Shown here: piece after piece, positions 11,882 through 21,549 of the stretch
Position numbering within the stretch: the first letter of the stretch is position 1
How the letters are laid out: every line of letters starts with the position of its first letter
NCBI GenBank assembly: GCA_947623455.1
Contig: OX392536.1
Location: 39,809,465 to 39,873,464, forward strand
DNA length: 64,000 nucleotides
Direction: 5' to 3'
Source: Mimachlamys varia
Lineage: Eukaryota > Mollusca > Bivalvia > Pectinida > Pectinidae
Translations under genes and position numbers: made by a program
Notes under the pieces: model-generated
The model's input: the letters and a program-made list of their open reading frames with translations, nothing else
The model's database searches: none
What the model was told of the DNA's origin: nothing

Positions 11882-14800
11882 ATGAAGGTATTGGCAGTCA
11901 TCTCCCTCCTCGCTATAGTGTCTTCAGGGTATTGCCAGCAGGGCAACTTGGTGGAGCTTGCTGAACAGCTTGGCGCCAAGACTCTAGTGGAACTAGTCAA
12001 GGAGGCTGGTCTTGCCGAGACCCTTTCAAGTGGAGGTACATTGCATATCGACATTGTTTTATATTTTCAATATCATAAACGTTCATTTAAATTTATACTG
12101 TAATACTTGCTTAGTAATTGACAATTTCCTCATCCAAAACATGGATAGTATCATTGTTATATCCTTATATCGCCTGAATTGTTAGATTTTAGGAACCGTT
12201 TATAGCCATACATGTGTGTGTATATAGAGAGAGAGAGCAAAACACACTTGATTTGTGTAGTAAAAATGAATTATTTGCACCAACATAGAATAATGTTATG
12301 TATATACATCAATGAGTATTATCGTTTTAGATGTGTTTAGTATGTCAATGATATCTTTACCGTCATTATTGCTCAATTATACAACTATATTTCTCCATGA
12401 CGAAGCTTTATGATACTTGGCTTTACAATGTTCCTCTGTTTTACGATGTTTGTCTTACAATGTTGCTGCTGTTGTACGATACTTGTCTTACAATGTTGTC
12501 TCTGTTGTACAAAATTTGTCTTTACAATGTTGTCTCTGTGGTACGATATCTGTTGTTTACAGTGTTGGCAGTGTTGTACGATATTTGTCTTACAATGTTG
12601 TCCCTGTTGTACGATACTTGTTGTTTACAATGTTGTCCCTGTTGTACGATACTTGTTGTTTACAATGTTGTCTCTGTTGTAATATGTTTGTCTTACAATG
12701 TTGTCACTGTTGTACGATGGTTTGTCATATAATGTTGTATCTGTTGTACGATGTTTGTCTTACAATGTTGCCGCTGTTGTACGATACTTGTCTTACAATG
12801 TTGTCTCTGTTGTACGATATTTGTCTTACAATGTTGTCTCTGTTGTACGATATTTGTCTAACACTGTAACCTCTACATTGCATATTAAGTCGTTTTGTTA
12901 AAGGCGGACAAAATATTTATCCTGCATGTCGATACAAAATACACAAGTCTATGTTGCTGCTATGCTGTAATCTGCCATTGCTGTGATATATACTATACTT
13001 CTGTGATATTCCCTACACGATATTCTGTGTTGCTCCTCCTCATGTCCCTTCACTGTCATACATACTATACTTCTGTGGTATTCCCTACACTATAGTCTTT
13101 GAAGCACCTCCCCAGGTCCCTTCATTGCGATACACAGTAAACATCTGTGATATTCCCTTCACGATATTCTACGGTGTTCCTCCCAGGGCCCCTTCTCTGT
13201 CATACCTACTATACTTCTGTGATATTCTGTGTTGTTCCTCCCCAGGTCCCTTCACTGTCTTCGGTCCCACGGATGATGCCTTCACCAAGTTGCCACGCGC
13301 TATTATTGATTACCTGAAAAAGAACAAGACAGCGTTACAGGATGTCCTCAAATACCACGTGGTCAGTGGAAAGGTGTACTCCTCTCAGCTGTCTAATGAA
13401 CTCCAGGCTGCCTCTCTTTTGGCTCCAGCCAAGATCAGGATCAATATTTACCAGGGCGGCAAGGTAAGTCACCTGTTACACTAAATAACGGTTAAGGGGC
13501 AAGTTTTTCTACATTAGGACCTGCTGTCAAGACGTCCAAGGCTATGGTGATTGATTGCAACAAATATTTACTTGAACTTTTATTTATCCATCAACATTTC
13601 ATTATTAGTAAGGATTACTTTCCAGAAATAAAGGACATATTCTAAGGTACCTGCTTGTCAAGACGTTTGAGGCATAACAAGTTTTAACGTCGTCAGTGAC
13701 TTTTTATTCATAAATCAATAGATCAATTCTTCTGTATAAAAACAGTAAAAGTAGAAGTCTTGTGTTAATACTTGTTCAGACTTGATATCAGTGAAGTTAC
13801 CTTGATGATTGTGTATAACATTAAACTTTATTCCACGGTGCCTCAGGTGGTGACTGCTGACGGCTCGCCAATTGTGAAGGTTGACCAGAACGCTACTAAC
13901 GGTGTGATCCACGTGGTAGACCGTGTCATGTTTCCCATCCCGGTCGAGTCAATGGTGGAAAGAGTGATGGCCGATCGTCAGCTCAAAACTCTTCTCACTG
14001 CCGTTACTGCTGCCGGTATAGGTGGCGCTCTCGGTGGTAAGTCTTCTTGAGAAGATTGGGTCTGGTCGGCAATAAGTCCACAGTGGCCAGAGATGGGGCA
14101 CACACGAAAAGTACCGTTATGTACATGTAACATTGTGACACTAAATCCCAAAAGTCAGAGAACTTTAAATTTTACAGTTGGAAATCTATTTTTTTCGGAA
14201 ATAGTCTTAATACAACCTTACCAATCTTTAGCTCGCCATGGTTTCCTAACTTTATTTGGTTTTTGTTTCTGCATAGCCGACGGTCTGACCCTCTTTGCTC
14301 CAACAGACAAAGCCTTCGCCAAGCTTCCAGCTGGCACACTGAACAACCTACTTAAGAACAAGACTGCTCTGACAGGTAAAGATTGGTCTTTTTTACACGC
14401 TCTAGTGGTATCTGCAGCGCTGATAATGAAATAAATGCAGGTCTAAACTCAAAATAATAAAGTCACGGAGATCTGCACATGCACTGATGTCCTTGGTTAG
14501 TTTTCTTTGTTCATGTTTTGTCCCTAGTTCAATCGATTTTGAGTACGGATTAAGGTTTTGTTCACGCTTCAGTATTCTATGATGTTTTTAATAGTTGTTA
14601 GATACGTTAAACCACTCATGTGTTTTTGATTTGTACAGACGTACTGACATACCACGTTGTCAAGGGAACAGCCTTCAGCGCAGGTCTGACTAACGGCGAG
14701 AAGGTCGCCACTCTGGAGGGCAAGGATGTATCCTTCACTCTGGAAAACGGTCAGTTTCTTGTGATCAGCTGTAATGGGAATCGTTAACTTTGCTTTGTTT

Positions 14801-15213
14801 TATACACCGATTAAACTGTCAACGTTGTCTATCACAATATATTGAGGCAATTATATCATCGTTAAATACGCTTCTCAGAGAATGAAATAAAACCCCAAAA
14901 CAAACAAACAAAAATTTGCTGATCATGATAAATATTTTTTTTCACTTTTGTACACATATGGTGGACCTGCACACATACAAAATGTACAACACCATGCAAT
15001 GTCTGTTTGAACTAAGTCTAAAATAATAAAACGTTCTAGTCGAGGAAAGTCAGTTGTTATAGCAAGGCTTGTTTTGTTTTCACAGGTAGGGTAAAGGTAG
15101 ATAATGCCATGGTCATCCGTGCTGATGACGCCGTTAGCAACGGAGTTATCCACGTCATCGACAGCGTCCTTCTCCCGCCACAATACAGACGTCACTCCCG
15201 ACTGTTTAACTGA
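11882..15213 (+). CDS. Secreted two-FAS1-domain protein, gene 1
   Basis: Six exons: 11882-12035, 13246-13463, 13847-14036, 14277-14375, 14639-14749 and 15086-15213. All introns are GT-AG and all phases fit, giving 299 residues. Residues 1-18 are a signal peptide (hydrophobic core [10 protein letters not shown], likely cleavage after YC18). FAS1 domain 1 spans about 21-154, with [10 protein letters not shown] (55-64), KYHVV (87-91) and [13 protein letters not shown] (142-154). FAS1 domain 2 spans about 157-289, with [10 protein letters not shown] (192-201), TYHVV (224-228) and [13 protein letters not shown] (276-288). NxT sequons lie at N78, N139 and N215, and the mature chain has no cysteine. 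FAS1 proteins (TGFBI, periostin, fasciclin) act in cell adhesion and extracellular matrix; that role is inferred. No membrane anchor is visible. Private residue: V157. R259 is shared with gene 4. Confidence 0.92.
12411..12874 (+). repeat. Intron 1 33-bp minisatellite, gene 1 (~14 units)
   Basis: The unit is about TGTTGTACGATATTTGTCTT plus ACAATGTTGTCTC. The length is a multiple of three and the unit has few stops, so all three forward frames stay open for long stretches ([22 protein letters not shown] and [11 protein letters not shown] styles). These are not genes. Shortest and most diverged of the five arrays. Confidence 0.9.
12990..13245 (+). repeat. Tandem duplicated exon-2 acceptor, gene 1
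   Basis: Degenerate units of the 72-bp repeat that copies the exon-2 3' splice site. CCCCAG-GTCCCTTCA occurs as a decoy at 13,115 and a variant CCCAG-GGCCCC at 13,186. A third unit has lost its AG (CTCCTCATGTCCC near 13,040). The functional acceptor ends at 13,245, after a unit shortened to 59 bp. Gene 1 thus has two surviving decoys, against three or four in the other genes. Confidence 0.8.
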
Positions 15214-15297
15214 ACATCAATCATAATCACTTGCTAGATGTCCATTTCATGTATATAGTATCATTGATTTGTTACTGATGTGTTGTTTTAGGAGAGA

Positions 15298-15303
15298 AAT
15301 AAA
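15298..15303 (+). terminator. Poly(A) signal, gene 1
   Basis: AATAAA 85 nt after the stop codon, in a stretch conserved in all five genes and followed by a T-rich tract. Confidence 0.75.
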
Positions 15304-18300
15304 ATATTTTGTTGATCAAATTCTTTAATCTGTTTTGATTACCTGTGTTTCCTAAATGTGAAGTGGGGGTATCAACTACTGGTTGTACCGGTAATGAAAT
15401 CTTGGTCTTAACTTTAAAACAGATTAATACGTAGATCAAATGTCATGTAAAGCGTAGCCTGTAAAGCTACCATAAAAGAAGCAAATCGTAGTATTTAAAT
15501 ATTTGTATAAGGTATATCAAAATAGTTTTTTTTTTTGTATTTGATTCATCTTATATTTACATACACTCTTTTTTGTGTCGGGCTTTATCCAAGGAACATT
15601 TCAGCCAGATATCATGCTTCTAGGGCTTTTGGTATTTCAGAAGAAATCGTTTAAAGGTATAAAATGATTTGACCCCTATGACCTGTCATTTGCAAATTTT
15701 GCTCGGCTTTTTCCAAGGAAGATACCAGCCAAATAGTATGTCTCTAATCCTTTTGGTTTATTAGAGGAAGTCGTTTAAAACCCATAACAGATTTCACCTC
15801 TGTGACTTTGAGTATGGATCAAGGTCATTTCTTTTCTCGACTTTGTTAGAGTTCATCCAAAGGATCTTTCAGCCAAATATCATGCTTCTAGGGCTTCTTG
15901 TATTTCAGAAGAAGTGGTTTGAAAGTTTTAACAGATTTAACTTATATGACCTGTCATTTGCAAATTTTGCTCGGCTTTTTCGCACGATATTATGGAGGAC
16001 AAAGCAAACAGTGTGTCTATCTTCTATCACTTAACATCAATCGATACATACACTTCATCCGATCATGGACACATGCCCACAAAGTCACGGACAACAAGGG
16101 ACTTATCATCAGAGCTGCCCCATCTCCAAAGATCATCAAATATAATCGAACAAAATTGGAGGAAATATTGGGGAAAACTTGCATCCGATAATACATCCCC
16201 GCATTACATAATTACCCAGTGTCTGTCGATAAACTGTATACTGGTTGGCTACTCTATGTAATCAGTATTTGTTACTGGCTAATGTTAACTAACGACACAA
16301 GCATTCGAGAGATGCAGGTTGATCAGGACTATGGTCAAGTCTTAGGATCGCCATCATTTTGAGGACTTAATGTTTATTTGGATGTAAAAAAGATTTTCAT
16401 GGCTGTCGTTGTATATTAAGCAGAAAACGCTTACTTTTCCGAAACGCCTGGTCTTATATTGTTGTACTTTTACAAGTGAATATTTCCCTTGCTCATATTT
16501 TGCCCCAGGTTTAATCGATTTTGAGATCGGATTATGATTTTGTTCACGCCTTAGTATTCTCTATTTTTTTTTAAATGTTACCCAAGTGCAAGCTTTACAT
16601 CTGTATGACATTGTTGCAGTCTGGAAGTTTTCCAATGTTCAATTTTAGTACTTAGCAAAACTTTGCAGACACTAAATTTGGTGTCAATTTCAAGGACACA
16701 AAGAAACAATGTACTCAGATATCGAAATTATCTTTGCTTGAAGAAAACCACAAAGCATCAATAGACATGCAGTTAACACTTAATTCATTCAATATTGACA
16801 ATTTTTCAAATTCAGCAATAAAGTTTATCAGAAATCACTATATCAAAAGGAGATGTAGGTGTACAACATATAAAATTAACAGGTCAAAATCCAAATATTA
16901 CATTTTATATAAAAAAAAAACAAATCTCAGTTCATGATTCCTTGACCAGTCTTCAATCCTTATGAGTATTCATAGAACCCAAGAACAACTATTTATTGCC
17001 GTACAAGAAATTTAACTAATTTAACTAAGGTTACAAGAAGCTTTTTGTTGACAAAAAGGGCCTGCTCATAGCTATAGCTATCTGTCATAAAGTCCCTATA
17101 GAAAATAGATATTCAGGAACTATCACTTCATCCCAGGTCAATATTTTTTTCTCAATCTTATGAAACATAATGAATTTAAACTTCACACTAAAATATTCTT
17201 AAAATTTAACTCCACTTTTAAAAAGGTCAAATCATATCCTAATTATGAAACAATTAATAGATCCGTTTACAAATTAACAACACATGGATTCGAGAGATGC
17301 TGGTTGATCAGATCTATGGGCAAGTTTTATGGTCGCCATCTTTGTCTCATTGAAATTATTTTGTATCTTTGTGTGATTTGAAAAAGGAGGTTTTTGAGTA
17401 TGGTCATTAGTATGCTTACTTGTTGCGATTGACAATGACTCGGACTCATATCGAGGACTTGATGTTTACTTGGATGTGTCCAAGATTTACATTGCGGGTG
17501 TCGTCGATGAAGCAGAAGACGCTTCCTCTTCCGGAACACCTGGTCTTATTCTCTTGTACTTTTATAAGGGTCTCCATGTAAATATTTCCTTTCATATTTT
17601 GCCCCTGGTTTAATCGATTTTGAGTTCGGATAATGATTTTGTAAACGCTGGGGTATTCTCTAATTTATTTTCTATGAGTGCTAATGCACCTCCTCCTGCA
17701 ACCATAAAACGCTTTCACCATTGAATCCATAACAGGGTTGACAAATACGGTACACACAATGACAAAATCAATTTCAGGGTGGACTAATAAGGTATAGGTA
17801 TGGCAGTGTCACACACTTCGACAATATATATATCAGAATGGACCAATAATATACATGTAGAGTATAACAGCGTCATACACGATGACAAAAATATGTATCA
17901 GGATGGACCAATAAGGTAAAGGTATGACAGCTTCACAACAATGGTAAATGTATATATGCATTTCTACTTTAGTTAATGAGTTAACGAATGCATTAGGGTC
18001 AGACATTGGGCCAGTTTTGGTTCAGATGACCAGAGACATATAAAGGTCCTCCTGCCATTCTTTTGCTGACTCGGATAATTGGAACGTGTCATCAGTAATA
18101 AGACAATAAATAGTTACACAATTATCACGTGGTACATTATGGAGCTTTCACCGTCGCAGTCATGCGAATCATTGCCTTTTACGCTGATAGATCATCAATG
18201 GATTTGTAATTATGTATAAAACGTAAGAATAGTATCTTCCTACAGCTCTTATTAGTACAGGCAGAGCTTTCTGACCTCGTTTTGTTGGAGTTTTATGTCA

Positions 18301-18534
18301 ATGTTGCAACTAACTGTCTGTATTTTTTATCATTATTATCAATTCTGTAATTGGATCCTCGGGCCTGTTGAATTAAATCAAATAAATCAATAAATAAAAT
18401 AAATATAGATTATGTAAAACATTTCAACATTTCGGCGCACGTATGTAAGAGGTACATTTTAATATGAAGAGCCACGCGGACACACTGATCGTTGTCTCCA
18501 ACATTAAAGCAAGCGCGTAATAATGACCTACATT
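15304..18534 (+). other. Array spacer 1 (gene 1 to element A)
   Basis: Ordered contents: a poly-T tract near 15,524; a ladder of degenerate ~130-bp repeats at about 15,584-15,990 (TTTCAGCCAAATATCATGCT and CCTATGACCTGTCATTTGC recur); two R1 copies at about 16,296-16,568 and 17,283-17,665; and about 700 bp of AT-rich single-copy-like sequence between them. Then come 3.5 units of a ~60-bp spacer repeat (17,748-17,945, GGATGGACCAATAAGGTA type), followed by the upstream block with CCAGAGACATATAAAGGTCC. No coding sequence was found. The sequence matches spacer 4 most closely: both have GCTTGAAGAAAACC, where spacers 2 and 3 have ACTTGAGGAAAACC. Confidence 0.7.
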
Positions 18535-18536
18535 TA

Positions 18537-19934
18537 TGGCAAGCCAACTTAACATTTACTCAAGGAGCAATGTGAATTCAGTTTTTTTATCAAATTATAT
18601 AAGATAGCATATTTAATTATATAGGATATCTGATATAAATGAGACATCCTATATAGCATGAGAGATATCTTATATAATATATATATCTCATATGTTATAT
18701 AAAATATCTTATCTATTATATAAAATATATCAAATACTGTATAAGATATTTCATATATCATATGAAATATCTCATATATAAATTGAATGAGATATCTGAT
18801 ACACCGCAATTTCCTGTGTCTTACCCGCACCGGAGTATAGCCCGCGGAAAGTTTATTAAGGCATTTTTGAGCTTTTCTAAAATAAATTCAATATAACCCG
18901 CATTGGCAGATGACCCGCGGGTTATACGTCGAATGCATGCCTGGTGAGTACAAGTGGAGTGATTTATTATTTTGAACATCATGTACAAGTAATCATCAAG
19001 GATTTTTTTTATTGAGCTGCATGTATAAACATTTAGTTGGATTAAATTACCTTACCCAACAGATACAGGCCAGAAAAGTCCATTACGTAATACACAAGGC
19101 CATCCACTGATGAGTTTGTAAATTCAATCCCATTAAATAGATTAGTTTATGCATTAAATACAGGTTAAATAAAAAAGATCATGTTCAAAAGCTTTGTATA
19201 ATTATTTATGTAGTTGTTTCCCAATTTTAGCAAAATAGTACAACTGGTCTTCTGAACCCCCCACCGGAACATAATCGAGAAAAACGAGCTGGATGGGAGC
19301 TGTTGACTTCACCAGTTTAAAGTGAACAACAACAAGAAATAAAATGATGACATAAGATATCTCATTTAATTTTCTATATTATATGTATTTGAAATATTAT
19401 ACCAAGAAACTAATTTCTTCCTTAAACAGTGCACGTGGAATGGCACTATGGCGGAGAGGAATAGAATATTCGACGGCTTGAATAATGTATTGAAAAGGCC
19501 GAACATTTTCTTTTATAAGGCAGCGGTTTTTCAGAGTATATACTCGGCTATATAGATGATTCAGCATTAAATGCATTAAAATGTCAGCATGATTTCGAGG
19601 GATACCTGACGGAGAGACGTTATTTCGCGTTTTGTTAAAATCTCGATGTCAAATAAGATATCTTATAAGGGAACGAGATCTTTGATTATATAAGATATCT
19701 TATATTACAAAATGTATATGAGATATCTAATGTATCATAAAATATATCTTATATAGAAAAATAATATATAAAATATAATATATGAGAGATCTTATATATT
19801 AATTAAGATATACAAAATTTGATTTAATTTCTATTATAAGATATTTCATTTGCAATGCAAAAATATCTCATATACTTTTTTCTGAAATACAAGATCGACA
19901 TAGGTCCTTGAATAAATGTTAAGTTGGCTTGTCA
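18537..19934. mobile_element. Element A (TA-flanked inverted-repeat element), spacer 1
   Basis: Terminal inverted repeats of 30 bp (18537-18566 and 19905-19934) start TGGCAAGCCAACTTAAC and end GTTAAGTTGGCTTGTCA, with 28 of 30 positions matching. TA stands on both sides (18535-18536 and 19935-19936). The interior is non-coding. Its two AT-rich thirds are full of GATATC-centred palindromes (AAGATATCTT, GATATCTCATAT), separated by a GC-richer core with CCCGCACCGG and ACCCGCGGGTTAT. The TA target and lack of a transposase suggest a non-autonomous Tc1/mariner-type element; superfamily unproven. Confidence 0.75.
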
Positions 19935-20059
19935 TATTAAGGACTAGGTACAGCCATATTGGGTGTTGCCTGGTTGAAAATGGTAATATTGAAAATGTAA
20001 CGTTTCCTTCCAATATACGGCATAAGCTGTATCCCATTATGTTTATTTATTTTTTTTTC

Positions 20060-20462
20060 ATCAACAATGAACATGTACACATATAACGAATACATAAATG
20101 TATCACATACAGCCAGGATACAGGTAGATATACACACACAGGCAAATTGATATATATAAACATATAATTCACACACATACATACACATACAGACATGCAT
20201 GTGCACATGTAAGTACACATGGACATGCACTAATATTATGAACCATTACACAGGGGTTCATACATCCATGCACATACACATAAATCACACATGTACACAT
20301 ACATACCCTCACACACACATACATTAGCACAAACACACGTGCACACACACATGTACACCTGCATGCACACAAACACACATACATGCATACACATGCATAG
20401 ATGTCCATTAATTGCAGCAATGCACATGCGCATGCATGCATCAATGCACACACATGCCCACA
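20060..20462. repeat. CA/CATA-rich low-complexity tract
   Basis: About 400 bp of ACACATAC and ACATGCAC words within the LINE 3' part. It gives Cys/Val/Tyr-rich spurious frames on the minus strand. Confidence 0.85.
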
Positions 20463-20749
20463 CATAAGTACTAGACCTTGTGTTTGTGTTTCCCAAGTTG
20501 TTATCTTTAAATAAATCTGTAATTTTCGGTATGCGTACAATTTGGAGTTCTTTTCTGGTACAGTATAAGGTGAATTTTATTAATAAATATACATGTGGTA
20601 TACATTATGGGATAAAAAGCTTATATGGTGTATATAATGAACAGGCTTATTCATAGATTTGATAAATATTAATAATTTTTAATGAATATTAATATTAGAG
20701 ACAGTAGCCTTAAACATTAAAAATTGATAATACTTTTTACTGTGATTGC

Positions 20750-21125
20750 AAGGAAACATTAATCAAGGGGCCATAACTCTGTCAGATACACTCTGGAAAA
20801 AGTTGCAATCGAACGTGGCCTTGCTCTTCAGGTAATTAATTTTATTACCAGGTTTCAAGAAAATAATATTATAATTGTTGCCATAATTGTACGGAAACAG
20901 ACATTTTTTGACAATTAAAGGGCCATAACTCCGCCAACAAACATCTGCCAGAATCAGCGATCGAACTTGGGTTGAGCCCTTTAAGGATTTTACCGGATAA
21001 TCGAAAATATTTGTTGTTGTTATTTCGCGGAGACGAAGTGTGATAGATTATAGATGGACATTCAGACAGACATACGGGCAAGCCCAAATTAGTATACCCC
21101 ATTTCAGTGAGAGCGGGGGATGAAA
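20750..21125 (+). repeat. GGGCCATAACTC-type nested repeat
   Basis: Two GGGCCATAACTCYG motifs, ATCGAACTTGGGTTGAGCC, CAGACAGACATACGGGC and a TACCCCATTTCAGTGAGAGC end. This combination recurs in mollusc genomes as far as I remember; no boundary or target duplication was resolved. Confidence 0.45.
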
Positions 21126-21412
21126 AGTTTATTATTTGACAACAGAAGCGTTTTATATATACTTCATGTGGACATGTATGTGCATTTACTCACGCACGCC
21201 TGTATATGCCAATATACATCTTACAATCTTGTACAGAGATAAACATAATATACATTATACAATCTTGTACAGAGATCAACATTTAGATATAAACACAAAT
21301 ACTATACTAGAAACAAGTGTAAACATGTAGCTTCTCACATTATTTAGAATAATGTTGTAGGGGTTGATAAATAATTTTTGTAAACATAAACATGTTTTTA
21401 GTCATCTAGATA

Positions 21413-21549
21413 CAGTATGACCTGTCAAAAAAAAAAGCCACTGGGACTAATTTATATGAGGTGGATGGGCGATGGCGAGACCAAAAAGACAAAGCTGGAA
21501 CAGGCAGGGTTTCGGATTAGAGGGGGACAAGTTTTGACAGGCAATACTG
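21413..21549. mobile_element. 137-bp miniature inverted-repeat element
   Basis: Ends CAGTATGACCTGTCAAAA and TTTTGACAGGCAATACTG are inverted repeats matching at 16 of 18 positions. The interior is non-coding (GGTGGATGGGCGATGGCGAG). It is nested in the LINE-derived segment and present at the same place in spacer 4 (56,162-56,299). Confidence 0.6.

Noticed and set aside
13772..14050. Exon 3 extended upstream as a separate gene starting MFRLDISEV (all copies)
   Set aside because: The extra N-terminus is intron 2 read through. A clear CAG acceptor at 13,846 and phase agreement with exon 2 make the spliced model far better.
17160..17381. Short frames in the spacers (MKHNEFKLHTKIF, MLEENHKAS, MFRKRKRLLLHRR types)
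   Set aside because: They fall in R1 or single-copy spacer sequence, change length between units through indels, and show no coding constraint.
18549..18830. Tyr/Ile-rich minus frame of 93 residues in element A (also near 31,835, 42,347 and 53,300)
   Set aside because: It is a product of the AT-rich palindromes. It ends and starts at different places in each copy and matches no protein.
20169..20540. Cys-rich minus frames of 86-123 residues (also at 54,917-55,288)
   Set aside because: They are translations of a CA/CATA low-complexity tract. The Cys/Val/Tyr alternation is purely the repeat.
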